From an uncultured Collinsella sp. (GTDB lineage: Bacteria > Actinomycetota > Coriobacteriia > Coriobacteriales > Coriobacteriaceae), in the NCBI GenBank assembly GCA_900541715.1, contig UQLI01000027.1, forward strand, positions 1 to 27,858: DNA of 27,858 bases, given 5' to 3'. Shown in pieces: positions 1 to 7,869 of this stretch (positions within the stretch are counted from its first letter, which is position 1; each line of letters opens with the position of its first letter). Position numbers and translations under genes: made by a program. The notes beneath the pieces were generated by a model that made no database searches, was not told where the DNA came from, and saw only the letters and a list, made by a program, of their open reading frames with translations.

Positions 1-1104
1 ATCGGCAGCGGCCGCAACTTCCGCGGCGTGTTCGATCGTCAGACCCGTCGCGTCATTGCCTTCGAGGGCGACGGCCACGCCAACGCCACCAAGAAGGTCG
101 CCGAGGTCGAGGCCGAGCTGGGCGACCCTGCCATGGATGAGCTCATCGGCGAGGAGAACCATAAGAACCTGATGGACGACATCGAGCTGCTCGATGGCGC
201 TGGCGACGAGCTCGACTTGGATGCTGTGGCCTGCGGCAAGCTGAGCCCGGCGTTCTTTGGCTCGGCGCTCACCAACTTTGGCGTGGAGCCCTTCCTCAAG
301 GAGTTCCTGCGTCTGGCCCCGACGCCGCGCGCCTATACCGATACGCTCACCAGCGAGCCGGTCGATCCCTGCCGCGACGACTTTAGCGGCTTTGTGTTTA
401 AGATCCAGGCCAACATGGACAAGAACCACCGCGACCGCATCGCCTTTGTGCGCATTTGCTCGGGCAAGTTCGAGCGCGGCATGGACGCCTTCCACGTGCA
501 GGGCAACCGCAAGCTTAAGCTTGCTACTGGCACCTCGATGATGGCCGATGACCGTGCGATTGTTGACGAGGCGTACGCGGGCGATATCGTGGGCCTGTTC
601 GATCCGGGTATCTTTAGCATCGGCGACACTGTGTGCTCTGGCAAGCGCCACGTGCAGTATCCGCAGATCCCGACGTTTGCCCCCGAGATGTTCGCTCGCA
701 TTACGCAGGTCGACACGCTCAAGCGCAAGCAGTTCGTCAAGGGCATGGAGGAGCTTGCCCAAGAGGGTGCTATCCAGATCTTCCGCGAACTGGGTGCCGG
801 CATGGAAAGCGTCATCGTGGGCGTGGTCGGCGTGCTGCAGTTTGAGGTGCTCGAGCGCCGCCTCAAGGCCGAATACCGTGTTGAGGTTCGTCGCCAGCCG
901 TTGCCCTATACCGATATCCGCTGGATCCAGAACGACCCCGACACTATTGATATCCCGGGCCTTTCGCTCACGCGCGACACCCTGCGTGTCGAGGACATGC
1001 GCGGCGGTAAGCTGCTGCTGTTCACGAGCCCGTGGAACGTGGATTGGGCAACCGACCACAACCCCGACCTTATCCTGTCGGAGTTTGGCAACGTAGCGTT
1101 TTAA
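1..1104 (+). CDS. prfC: Peptide chain release factor 3 (partial, 5' end outside window)
   Basis: The reading frame is open from the first base and ends at TAA 1102-1104, giving 367 residues. The family is usually about 530 residues, so roughly 160 N-terminal residues, including the P-loop and most of the GTPase motifs, lie upstream. The first visible residues (IGSGRNFRGVFDR) match the segment of RF3 that follows the G domain core, and the rest covers the EF-G-like domain 2 (about residues 115-230) and the RF3-specific C-terminal domain. RF3 is a cytoplasmic GTPase that removes RF1/RF2 from the ribosome after peptide release. A GTG at position 28 lies in frame but is internal, not a start. The gene is followed by a strong hairpin at 1108-1143. 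No frameshift is seen. I am confident of the family because the C-terminal domain distinguishes it from EF-G and from Tet(M)-like proteins. Confidence 0.93.
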   Translation: MGSGRNFRGVFDRQTRRVIAFEGDGHANATKKVAEVEAELGDPAMDELIGEENHKNLMDDIELLDGAGDELDLDAVACGKLSPAFFGSALTNFGVEPFLKEFLRLAPTPRAYTDTLTSEPVDPCRDDFSGFVFKIQANMDKNHRDRIAFVRICSGKFERGMDAFHVQGNRKLKLATGTSMMADDRAIVDEAYAGDIVGLFDPGIFSIGDTVCSGKRHVQYPQIPTFAPEMFARITQVDTLKRKQFVKGMEELAQEGAIQIFRELGAGMESVIVGVVGVLQFEVLERRLKAEYRVEVRRQPLPYTDIRWIQNDPDTIDIPGLSLTRDTLRVEDMRGGKLLLFTSPWNVDWATDHNPDLILSEFGNVAF

Positions 1105-1107
1105 CGC

Positions 1108-1143
1108 ATCGGCGCGGTGGCCCTGCGGGGCTGCCGCGCCGAT
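1108..1143 (+). terminator. Hairpin after prfC, probable terminator
   Basis: ATCGGCGCGG (1108-1117) pairs with CCGCGCCGAT (1134-1143), and an inner GGCCC/GGGCT pairing around a TGCG loop extends this to a stem of about 16 bp when one T-G wobble is counted. It begins 3 bases after the prfC stop. The tail that follows (TTGCTTGCC) is only weakly T-rich, so termination efficiency is uncertain. Confidence 0.6.
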
Positions 1144-1204
1144 TGCTTGCCTGATGCCGCGCGAGCGGCTATCATACCCACCGTCGTCTCAAGACCGGGG
1201 CGTC

Positions 1205-1254
1205 CGAGCAGTTCGGGTCCGATATCCTGCTCGTTAAACCTAAAACCAAAGGAG
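1205..1254 (+). promoter_or_regulatory. Candidate preQ1-I-type riboswitch upstream of yhhQ
   Basis: A 7-bp stem CGAGCAG (1205-1211) with CTGCTCG (1227-1233) encloses a loop that starts TTC and then GGGT (1215-1218). The stem is followed by an A-rich tail (GTTAAACCTAAAACCAAAGG) that runs into the Shine-Dalgarno sequence AAAGGAG (1248-1254), 6 bases before the ATG at 1261. This is the layout of preQ1-I aptamers: a short hairpin, a UUC-type loop start, and an A-rich 3' tail whose bases pair back into the loop (here GGGT with ACCT 1238-1241, or GG with CC 1245-1246) to form an H-type pseudoknot that occludes the ribosome binding site. The tail resembles that of the Thermoanaerobacter tengcongensis aptamer. 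The downstream gene family imports queuosine precursors, which fits. Not verified by a covariance model. Confidence 0.55.
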
Positions 1255-1260
1255 TACATA

Positions 1261-1983
1261 ATGATCAAGAAGGTCATGGAGGACTACAAGGTCCTGCTGC
1301 GGAGCATTCCCGCGGCAACGGTTTCGCTGTTTTTCGTGAGCGTCATCATGATGAACCTGCTGGCCAACAAAGAACTTATCAGCCTGCCGTATCTGGCGCT
1401 CGACTGTGGCTTTGTGGTGAGCTGGGTTTCGTTTTTGTGCCAGGACATGATCTGCAAGCGCTTTGGCGCCAAGGCATCCATCAAAATCTCTATCCTCGCG
1501 CTGCTGGTCAACCTGGCCGTGAGTCTGTGCTTTTGGGCATGCTCGCTCACGCCCGGCATGTGGGGCGCCTACTACGACACGGGCATGATCGAGGTCAACA
1601 CTGCCCTTAACGCCACCATCGGCGGCACCTGGTACGTGGTGCTGGGCTCTTCGCTGGCAATGCTCGTTTCTGCCGTGGTTAACTCCACGCTCAACCAGTC
1701 GCTCGGCCGTATGCTCAAAAAGAATAACTTTGCGAGCTTCGCCTTCCGTTCCTATGTGTCCACGGGCGTTGGCCAGTTTATCGACAACCTGGTCTTTGCC
1801 ATTGTGGTAAGCCACACGTTCTTTGGTTGGACCTGGGTACAGGTCCTTATGTGCTCGCTGACCGGCGCTGTTGCCGAGCTGTTGTGCGAGGTCTTCCTGA
1901 GCCCCGTGGGCTACAAGGTCGTGCGCGGCTGGGAGCGCGAGAATGTGGGCTCCGAGTACCTCGAGCGCCACGCAACCGCCTAA
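1261..1983 (+). CDS. YhhQ/VUT family queuosine precursor transporter
   Basis: This 240-residue membrane protein has about six hydrophobic segments (for example near residues 20-35, 38-60, 73-95, 115-140, 165-190 and 195-220) and lysine/arginine-rich short loops. It resembles the YhhQ (VUT, DUF165) family, whose E. coli member takes up the queuosine precursors preQ0 and preQ1; other members take queuine. The ATG at 1261 is preferred over upstream in-frame codons because AAAGGAG lies 6 bases before it and because conserved hydrophobic sequence starts shortly after. A candidate preQ1 riboswitch precedes it, which supports a salvage role: sensing and importing the same compound class. The SDR gene starts 9 bases after the stop and probably shares the transcript. 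The exact substrate cannot be read from the sequence. Confidence 0.82.
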   Translation: MIKKVMEDYKVLLRSIPAATVSLFFVSVIMMNLLANKELISLPYLALDCGFVVSWVSFLCQDMICKRFGAKASIKISILALLVNLAVSLCFWACSLTPGMWGAYYDTGMIEVNTALNATIGGTWYVVLGSSLAMLVSAVVNSTLNQSLGRMLKKNNFASFAFRSYVSTGVGQFIDNLVFAIVVSHTFFGWTWVQVLMCSLTGAVAELLCEVFLSPVGYKVVRGWERENVGSEYLERHATA

Positions 1984-1992
1984 GGAGCAAGT

Positions 1993-2673
1993 ATGCGGGT
2001 TTTGATCACGGGCGCTTCGGGTGGTATCGGAGCCGCGTGCGTGCAGCGCTTTTTGGACGAGGGCCACGAGGTCGTGGGCTTTGATCTGCTGCCGGCGGCG
2101 ATCGAACACGAGCGCTACCGCCATCTGATCGTTGATGTCCGCGAGCCGGACTCGTTTCCAAGCGACCTTGAACCCCAGGTAATCGTGAATGTTGCCGGTA
2201 CGCAGGATTCGGCCGACGACATCGCCGCCAACCTGCGTGGCACCATCAACGTGACTGAGCGCTACGCCTTTGTGGGGGAGGGGCTTGCCGCCAAGCCGGC
2301 GCCGGCTATCAAATCCGTGGTCAATGTGGGGTCGGCGAGCGGACATACGGGATCGGAGTTTCCTGTCTATGCTGCCAGCAAGGGCGGCGTTATCGCCTAC
2401 ACCAAAAACCTTGCAAACCGCCTGGCGCCGCAGGCCATCGCCAACAGTGTGGACCCGGGCGGCGTTATCACGCCGCTCAACCGTTGCGTGATGGAAGACG
2501 AGCGCCTGTGGAACCAGATTATGGAGCTCACGCCGCTTAAGCGCTGGGCCACCGCCCAAGAGATCGCCGAGTGGATCTACTTTGTGGGCGTGACCAACCG
2601 GTTTATGACCGGGCAGAGCCTGCTGATCGATGGCGGCGAGGCCGGCCGTACACAATTTATTTGGCCCGAATAG
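1993..2673 (+). CDS. Short-chain dehydrogenase/reductase (SDR), classical type
   Basis: This is a 226-residue cytosolic oxidoreductase. The nucleotide-binding motif TGASGGIG is at residues 6-13, the NAG-like motif appears as NVAG at 66-69, and the catalytic residues are Ser114 or Ser116, Tyr126 and Lys130 (YAASK). The C-terminal segment GQSLLIDGG is typical of classical SDRs. Asp31 after the second strand suggests preference for NAD(H) over NADP(H). The protein is slightly shorter than the usual 245-260 residues, with a compact region between residues 40 and 65. A ribosome binding site (AAGGAG) overlaps the stop of the YhhQ-type gene, so the two are almost certainly co-transcribed and may be under the same riboswitch. 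A strong terminator follows. Substrate unknown: sterol, sugar or acyl-carrier-type substrates are all possible from the motifs alone. Confidence 0.85.
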   Translation: MRVLITGASGGIGAACVQRFLDEGHEVVGFDLLPAAIEHERYRHLIVDVREPDSFPSDLEPQVIVNVAGTQDSADDIAANLRGTINVTERYAFVGEGLAAKPAPAIKSVVNVGSASGHTGSEFPVYAASKGGVIAYTKNLANRLAPQAIANSVDPGGVITPLNRCVMEDERLWNQIMELTPLKRWATAQEIAEWIYFVGVTNRFMTGQSLLIDGGEAGRTQFIWPE

Positions 2674-2674
2674 G

Positions 2675-2710
2675 AAACGCGCCCGATGGAAAGCCGTCGG
2701 GCGCGTTTTT
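2675..2710 (+). terminator. Intrinsic terminator after the SDR gene
   Basis: AACGCGCCCGA (2676-2686) pairs with TCGGGCGCGTT (2697-2707) and is followed by TTTTT on the plus strand. It lies directly after the SDR stop codon. In the other direction it is 14 bases past the end of ung, where the T-run is shorter, so it may also stop ung transcription. Confidence 0.88.
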
Positions 2711-2723
2711 GATGTATCGATTT

Positions 2724-3449
2724 TTAGCCAAGGCAAGTCCAGTTGACGGGGGTCGAGCCGTGCTGTTCGAGTAGCCGATTGGCTGCCGAGAAGGGGCGCG
2801 ACCCCATAAAAGCGGGGAGTTCTGCCGTGGCACGGTTGGCCGAAAGTGGCGAGGGGTGCGTGGAGGCCAGACAGAACTTGCCGCTTGCCTTGCCCGCGCC
2901 GGTCGCGGCGAGCTTGCCCTCAACCATCTGCTGGGCAAAGCGGCCCCATGCCAAAAAGACTACCGGCTGGGGCAGCTGACAGCAGCGTTCGATAACGTAG
3001 TCGGTGAGCGCGCTCCAGCCCAGCTTGGCGTGCGAGTTCGCGGCATGCTCGCGCACAGTGAGCGTAGTGTTGAGGAGCAATACGCCCTGCTGTGCCCATG
3101 GCGTTAGATCTCCCGTGGCGGGAACGGGGCAGCCCAGGTCGGCATTGAGTTCCTTATAGATGTTGCGCAGGCTCGGCGGCAGCTTGGTTTGCGTCGCGGG
3201 GACCGAAAACGACAGCCCCATGGCCTGGTTAGGCCCGTGATAGGGGTCTTGACCCAAGATGACAACTTTGGCTTGGTCTGCCGGCGTGTAGGCGAGGGCA
3301 TTGAGGATGTCGTCTTGTGCCGGGTAGATGGTCTGCTCGGCACGCAAAAGGGCGATGCGCTCGAGCAGCTGGTTCGTCGTGTCACGTACCGGCTGCGGCG
3401 CATCGCCCAACCAAGTTGCGATGTTGCGGTCGCGGGTTGCGGTGTCCAT
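2724..3449 (-). CDS. ung: Uracil-DNA glycosylase, family 1
   Basis: This 241-residue enzyme removes uracil from DNA in base excision repair. The water-activating motif GQDPYHG is at residues 66-72 (Asp68 catalytic), the Ser/Pro-rich loop PPSLRN at 91-96, and the leucine-loop motif HPSPLSA at 198-204 (His198 catalytic). These are the signatures of family 1 (Ung) rather than of the MUG or thermophile families. The start at 3449 is chosen because TAAGGAG lies 5 bases upstream; the frame extends 11 codons further upstream but without conserved sequence. The preceding gene on this strand is the DMT transporter, 87 bases away. Length is normal. Confidence 0.96.
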   Translation of the reverse strand: MDTATRDRNIATWLGDAPQPVRDTTNQLLERIALLRAEQTIYPAQDDILNALAYTPADQAKVVILGQDPYHGPNQAMGLSFSVPATQTKLPPSLRNIYKELNADLGCPVPATGDLTPWAQQGVLLLNTTLTVREHAANSHAKLGWSALTDYVIERCCQLPQPVVFLAWGRFAQQMVEGKLAATGAGKASGKFCLASTHPSPLSANRATAELPAFMGSRPFSAANRLLEQHGSTPVNWTCLG

Positions 3450-3536
3450 GGGGCTCCTTATACGTAGATGCTTTGCTGGCATCTATTGTAAGGGCGGCCG
3501 GAGGCCTTTACGCTGCGACTGCGCGAGGAGTGGGGA

Positions 3537-4439
3537 TTAGGAGGCGTGCTCGGGCGCTCCGGCCATACGAGCGTGGCTGCGGGCGCGAAGATGCGGAAGC
3601 TCGACCGTTGCCACCATGACGCCGGAGAGAATGAGGGCGGCACCAAAGAAGGCGATGGGGCTCAGGACCTCGCCAACCAGGAAGAACGAGAAGACGGCAG
3701 AGCAAACCGGCTCGAGCGAGAAGGCAAAACCGGTGGTCTCGGCGGGCACGTGAGGCTGCACGAGCGTCTGCGTAATGAAGCCGTAGGCAGAGCAGATGAG
3801 TGCGAGTGCAACGACGACGATAACCTCGTTAGGCGTGCTGGGAAGCGTGAAGCCGCCAAAAGTGAACGCGGCGATGCCCGAGAACAGGCCACCGAAGCCC
3901 AGCTGCCAAACACCCAGGGACAGCGGGTCGACTTCTTCGACAAAACGCTTGGCGACGATGATATGGCCGGCATAGACAAAGGCGGAGAGCAGCATAATGA
4001 GCGCGCCGGGGTTGAGGCTGGTAAAGTCGGCGCCCGAGAGCAGCAACATGCCACAGGTGACGATGGCGGTGCCGACGAGTACCTTGCGCTCCGGGGCGCG
4101 ATGCAGCAGGGCGGCGTTGGCAAATGGCACGATCACGACCGTCAGGCTCTGCAAAAAGCCGGCGGTTGAGGCGGACGTGAGGCTGGAGCCCAGGCACATG
4201 CAGGTGAGCTCGGTTGCCATGATGGCGCCGATAATGGCGGCGCGGACCATCAGGTCGCGGTTAATGTGGAAAGTGCGCTTGTGGAAGAGCAGCAGGCAGG
4301 CCGCGAAGGCGATGAGGCAGCGCAGCGCGACGATGCTCGTGGCGTTCATGCTATCCATGCCGATCTTCATGAGGGGATACGAAAAGCCCCATGCGACGGG
4401 AACGGAAAATGAGAGCGCGATTGCTTTTTTGCGATCCAT
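3537..4439 (-). CDS. DMT superfamily transporter (EamA type)
   Basis: This 300-residue integral membrane protein shows ten hydrophobic segments in two halves, the pattern of the duplicated EamA domain (first half about residues 7-138, second about 150-285). The motif SVPVAWGFSYPLMKIGMD near the N-terminus is typical of these exporters of metabolites or amino acids. The start at 4439 is supported by AAAGGAG 6 bases before the ATG. It diverges from a LysR-type regulator gene across 158 bases, an arrangement in which the regulator commonly controls the transporter. It is a full-length member; the transported compound cannot be told from the sequence. Confidence 0.88.
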   Translation of the reverse strand: MDRKKAIALSFSVPVAWGFSYPLMKIGMDSMNATSIVALRCLIAFAACLLLFHKRTFHINRDLMVRAAIIGAIMATELTCMCLGSSLTSASTAGFLQSLTVVIVPFANAALLHRAPERKVLVGTAIVTCGMLLLSGADFTSLNPGALIMLLSAFVYAGHIIVAKRFVEEVDPLSLGVWQLGFGGLFSGIAAFTFGGFTLPSTPNEVIVVVALALICSAYGFITQTLVQPHVPAETTGFAFSLEPVCSAVFSFFLVGEVLSPIAFFGAALILSGVMVATVELPHLRARSHARMAGAPEHAS

Positions 4440-4597
4440 GGGACTCCTTTTGTTACAGAACGGTTTCGCAAAAAGGATTCTGCTCCCAGATATGGATGTA
4501 GTAAAGCGAATGTATCTTCAGTATGATTAAGTAAAGCTAAAGCAGGTGCGAAAAGCGCTGGCAAAACGTTTTACGGCTGCATCGATGTGGAGGCAAG
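4440..4597. promoter_or_regulatory. Divergent promoter region between DMT transporter and LysR regulator
   Basis: This 158-base spacer is AT-richer than its surroundings and contains the 8-bp direct repeat AGTAAAGC at 4500-4507 and 4530-4537, exactly 30 bp (three helical turns) apart, with the dyad-like ATCTTCAGTATGAT between them. LysR-type regulators usually bind such spacers to control the divergent gene. No well-matched -35/-10 pair could be fixed by eye. Confidence 0.4.
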
Positions 4598-5464
4598 ATG
4601 GCATCGCGGTATCAGATTGTTTGTATGGTGGTCGATCGCGGCAGCCTAAAGGGCGCAGCCGACGAACTGGGATATACGCAAAGTGCGGTGAGTCAGGCGG
4701 TCAAGGCACTCGAGCGCGAGCTGGGCACCACGCTCATCGAGCGCGGCAAGCAGGGTGTTTCGCTCACGCGTGACGGCAAGCAGTATCTGCCGTATCTGCG
4801 CCAGATTGTAACTGCCGAGGCCGAGCTTGAGGGCAAACGTCAGGAGCTGCTGGGGCTTTCGTCGACTGATATTCGCATTGCGACGTTTACCAACGTGAGC
4901 CGTACCGTGCTGCCCCGCGTGATCCGCGGCTTTGGGGCCCTACATCCGGGCGTGCACTTTACCCTCAAGCAGGGCGATTACACGCGCAACGCCCAGTGGG
5001 TGCACGATGGCGTGGTTGACTTTTGCTTTACGGCGCGCGGATTTACCGCCGGGCTCGAGAAGCGCGTGGTCTATCACGACGAGTTGGTGGCACTGCTGCC
5101 GGCCGCGCATCCGCTGGCGGCAAAGGAAAAGGTAACGCTCGCCGATCTGGCGTCCGAGCCGTTTGTGCTGCTGGATGAGGGCGAACAGAGCCTGGTGCTT
5201 GATGCGTTTGCGGCGCATGGGCTGTCGCCACACGTGACGAGTGAGGTAACCGACGACTACACCATCATGGCGATGGTGGAGGAGGGCCTAGGCGTGAGTA
5301 TGCTGTATCGTCGTACCGTTGAGGGCATGCGGGCCGATATTCGTGTACGTCCCATCGTGCATGCTCCCTCGCGCGACGTGGTGGCAGCTTGGCGTAGCTG
5401 GGATACCATGCCTATCGCCACGAGGCGTTTTATCGACTATATGAGCTCGCATATTGTCAATTAA
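4598..5464 (+). CDS. LysR-type transcriptional regulator
   Basis: This 288-residue protein has an N-terminal winged helix-turn-helix (about residues 3-62, with the recognition stretch YTQSAVSQAVKALERELGTTL) and a C-terminal periplasmic-binding-protein-like effector domain (about 90-285). It begins a few residues earlier in the fold than many LysR proteins, but GGAGG 4 bases before the ATG supports the start at 4598. The gene diverges from the DMT transporter, its most likely target, and converges on the MATE gene with a 27-base gap. The effector is unknown. Confidence 0.92.
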   Translation: MASRYQIVCMVVDRGSLKGAADELGYTQSAVSQAVKALERELGTTLIERGKQGVSLTRDGKQYLPYLRQIVTAEAELEGKRQELLGLSSTDIRIATFTNVSRTVLPRVIRGFGALHPGVHFTLKQGDYTRNAQWVHDGVVDFCFTARGFTAGLEKRVVYHDELVALLPAAHPLAAKEKVTLADLASEPFVLLDEGEQSLVLDAFAAHGLSPHVTSEVTDDYTIMAMVEEGLGVSMLYRRTVEGMRADIRVRPIVHAPSRDVVAAWRSWDTMPIATRRFIDYMSSHIVN

Positions 5465-5491
5465 TGACTGGCGTGGTGTTGAGTGCGGTGT

Positions 5492-6874
5492 TTAGCGGGC
5501 TGTCGCTTTGGCTTGGGTGGCGCGATAGGCGCGTGCCGGGTGGCAAAGTAGTACCGCCACGACCATAAAGAACGCCGTGGTGCCCAGGCTGATGGGGTAG
5601 ACCATCATAATGTTCGCAAAGGTGCGGAAGTGCGGGAACACGCAGAATACCCAATAGAAGCGGATGCCGCAGACGCAGATCATGGTGATGAGGGCGGGCG
5701 TGAGCGAGATACCAAAGCCGCGCAGGTAGCCTGACATGTTTTCGTAGAACATGCTAAAGGCATACGCCGGGAAGATCGAACACACGCGGATATAGCCGAT
5801 CGAGACGATGTTGGGATCGCTGTTAAAGAGCGACAAGATCTCGCGCCCCAGGCCGACAATAACGATAATCGTGGTGAGTGCAACGATACCGCCTTCGACC
5901 AGGCAGACCTTGAGCGTTTTAGTGCAGCGGCCGATCTGGCGGGCACCGTGGTTTTGTCCCACAAAGGTAGTGCAAGCCTGGCTAAAGCTGTTGAGCAGGT
6001 TGTAGCACACGTACTCCAGGCTCATGGCGGCGCTCGATGCCGCCATGACCTCGGTGCCCAAGCTGTTGATGGCGGACTGGATGATGATGTTGGCGACGGC
6101 AAACACGGCGCTTTGGATGCCGGCGGGCAGGCCGATCTTGACGATGCGCTTGAGGGCGACGGGGTCGATAGCCAGGTCGCGTAGGGTGACGCGGACGACG
6201 GAGTCGGTCTTGAGCAGGCGGATAAAGAGCGTAGCGGCACTGACGGTGTAGGCGATGGCGGTGGCGATGGCGACACCCGCGACGCCCCAGTGGAGTACGG
6301 GGACAAAGATGAGGTCCAGACCAATGTTGAGGACGGTGGATACGGCAAGCGCCTGCAGCGGCATGCGGGTGATGCCGACGGAGCGGAAGATCGCGGCCTC
6401 AAAGTTGTAGAGCAAGATCGAGGGCATGCTGAGCAAAAAGACGCGCAGGTAGAGCGAGGCGAGGGGCATAGTCTCGGCGGGAACGTTGAGCGCGGCGAGC
6501 ATGGGCTCGGCAAAGATCTCGCCCAGAGCGATGACGACAAAGCCCACAAGTGCCATAAGAATCGAGGTATGGACGGCGCGTTTGACCATGTTCTGATCGT
6601 TGCGGCCGATAGCATTGGCGATGACCACGTTGGAGCCAAGCGACATGCCGATAAACAGGTTGAGCATAAGACTGGTAAGCGGAACATTGGAGCCGACTGC
6701 CGCCATGGCGAGGGTTCCCTGGTCGCCCGAGAAGTTACCGATAATGACCGTGGCGATGAGGTTCGACAGCTGCTCCAAGATGCTCGTGGCGGCCACGGGG
6801 AAGGCGAACAGGGGAATATTGCGCCACAGCGATCCGGTGGTCATGTCAATATGCTTAGATACGGTATCAGCCAT
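5492..6874 (-). CDS. MATE family efflux transporter
   Basis: This 460-residue membrane protein has twelve predicted hydrophobic segments in two related halves, as in MATE Na+ or H+ coupled multidrug/metabolite exporters. The N-terminal half carries the family-typical PLFAFPVAATSILEQLSN and NVPLTSLMLNLFIGMSLGSNVV stretches, and the second half the stretch LEYVCYNLLNSFSQACTTFVGQ is split here by position (about residues 285-307). The start at 6874 is the first Met before the membrane domain; the ribosome binding site is weak (GAGAGCGT just upstream), and an alternative ATG ten codons in has none. Substrate unknown. No terminator is visible in the short gap to the LysR gene. Confidence 0.9.
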   Translation of the reverse strand: MADTVSKHIDMTTGSLWRNIPLFAFPVAATSILEQLSNLIATVIIGNFSGDQGTLAMAAVGSNVPLTSLMLNLFIGMSLGSNVVIANAIGRNDQNMVKRAVHTSILMALVGFVVIALGEIFAEPMLAALNVPAETMPLASLYLRVFLLSMPSILLYNFEAAIFRSVGITRMPLQALAVSTVLNIGLDLIFVPVLHWGVAGVAIATAIAYTVSAATLFIRLLKTDSVVRVTLRDLAIDPVALKRIVKIGLPAGIQSAVFAVANIIIQSAINSLGTEVMAASSAAMSLEYVCYNLLNSFSQACTTFVGQNHGARQIGRCTKTLKVCLVEGGIVALTTIIVIVGLGREILSLFNSDPNIVSIGYIRVCSIFPAYAFSMFYENMSGYLRGFGISLTPALITMICVCGIRFYWVFCVFPHFRTFANIMMVYPISLGTTAFFMVVAVLLCHPARAYRATQAKATAR

Positions 6875-6935
6875 ACGCTCTCAATCTCTAACGTGCTATA
6901 TCGTGCTTATTTGCGCAGACGATGATACTCCTAAT

Positions 6936-6996
6936 CGACTAGTCGTTGGGGGCGTTCTTAAACGACTAGTCATTCAAGAACGTCCCCAATGACTAG
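6936..6996. repeat. Nested inverted repeat built on ACTAGTC
   Basis: Two 21-bp arms at 6939-6959 and 6976-6996 are inverted copies with only two differences, both of which give G-T wobble pairs. The 16-base loop (6960-6975) carries another copy of the palindrome GACTAGTC. The ACTAGTC core thus occurs at 6938, 6965 and, in inverted context, 6991. It lies between the divergent MATE and rlmA-type genes. It looks like a REP- or MITE-type element or a large RNA hairpin; no transposase is linked to it. Confidence 0.7.
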
Positions 6997-7052
6997 GCGG
7001 GGAAGGCGTGCGACAATGGTGGGCGTTGTGTTGTTCGCGCTAAGGAGTTGCC

Positions 7053-7868
7053 ATGTTGTTGTGTCCCGTTTGCCATGAGCCGTTGGTGGATAACGAGCGC
7101 GGTGCTGCATGCGCGGGCGGACACCGGTTTGACCGTGCGCGCGAGGGCTATCTGTACCTACTGCGCTCGTCCAAGAGCGGCGACTCCATGGGCGATCCCA
7201 AGTCACAGGCACGCAGTCGTCGTGACTTTTTGAACCGTGGTTACTATGCGCCGTTGCGCGATGCGATGGTCGAGCTGGTGCACGAGCGGGTGTCTGGGCG
7301 TGCAGCGTCTGCGAACGGCCCCATGACGCTGCTCGATATTTGCTGCGGCGAGGGCTACTACACCAGTGCCATGGGCGCGGTGCCGGGCGTGGATGCTTAC
7401 GGTTTCGACCTGGGCAAAGAGATGGTGCGCCTTGCCGCCAAGCGCGGCGATGCGACCTACTTCGTGGCCAACATGAAGGATATCCCCGTGGCTGATGGCG
7501 CCTTCGATATGGTGACCGAGCTCTTTGCTCCCTTTAACGAGCGCGAGTTTGCCCGCGTGCTGGCACCCGAAGGTTCGCTCTACACCGTGGTGCCAGGTGC
7601 CCGTCATCTGTTTGGGCTCAAGGAGGTACTCTACGACACGCCATATCTCAATGACGAGAAACTGCCGAAGACTACTGAACTCGAGTTAGTCGGAACGCAG
7701 CGGGTATCTGCGAATATTACGCTTCAGACCCAAGCCGACATCGAGGCGGTGTTCCAGATGACGCCCTACTATTACCGCACACGACCTGCCGATAAAGAGC
7801 GCCTGGCAAACTTGGACACCCTTCAAACCGACATCGACTTCATCATCGCCGAGTACCGCCACAGCTAA
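7053..7868 (+). CDS. rlmA: 23S rRNA (guanine-N1)-methyltransferase, RlmA family
   Basis: This 271-residue SAM-dependent enzyme has the RlmA layout. An N-terminal zinc site uses Cys4, Cys7, Cys20 and His24, followed by the conserved FDRAREGYLYLL stretch, a linker with GDSMGDPKSQARSRRDFL, then the Rossmann methyltransferase core with the SAM motif LLDICCGEGYYTSAMG (about residues 92-107). The C-terminal QMTPYYYRTRP also matches the family. RlmA proteins methylate G745 or G748 in helix 35 of 23S rRNA near the exit tunnel; in Gram-positive bacteria the G748 form affects tylosin and telithromycin sensitivity. Whether this one is RlmA(I) or RlmA(II) type cannot be settled here. AAGGAG 7 bases upstream supports the start. 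Confidence 0.88.
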   Translation: MLLCPVCHEPLVDNERGAACAGGHRFDRAREGYLYLLRSSKSGDSMGDPKSQARSRRDFLNRGYYAPLRDAMVELVHERVSGRAASANGPMTLLDICCGEGYYTSAMGAVPGVDAYGFDLGKEMVRLAAKRGDATYFVANMKDIPVADGAFDMVTELFAPFNEREFARVLAPEGSLYTVVPGARHLFGLKEVLYDTPYLNDEKLPKTTELELVGTQRVSANITLQTQADIEAVFQMTPYYYRTRPADKERLANLDTLQTDIDFIIAEYRHS

Positions 7869-7869
7869 C

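Noticed and set aside
28..1104. GTG at position 28 as true start of a short RF3-like gene
   Set aside because: The frame continues upstream to the window edge with conserved RF3 sequence and there is no ribosome binding site before the GTG.
1993..2673. Bile-acid hydroxysteroid dehydrogenase
   Set aside because: Collinsella is known for such enzymes and this is an SDR, but nothing in the motifs identifies steroid substrate specificity, and the neighbour is a queuosine-precursor transporter.
1240..2736. 498-residue open frame on the minus strand opposite the YhhQ and SDR genes
   Set aside because: It is a shadow of the two plus-strand genes, is rich in His and Arg with no domain pattern, and lacks a ribosome binding site.
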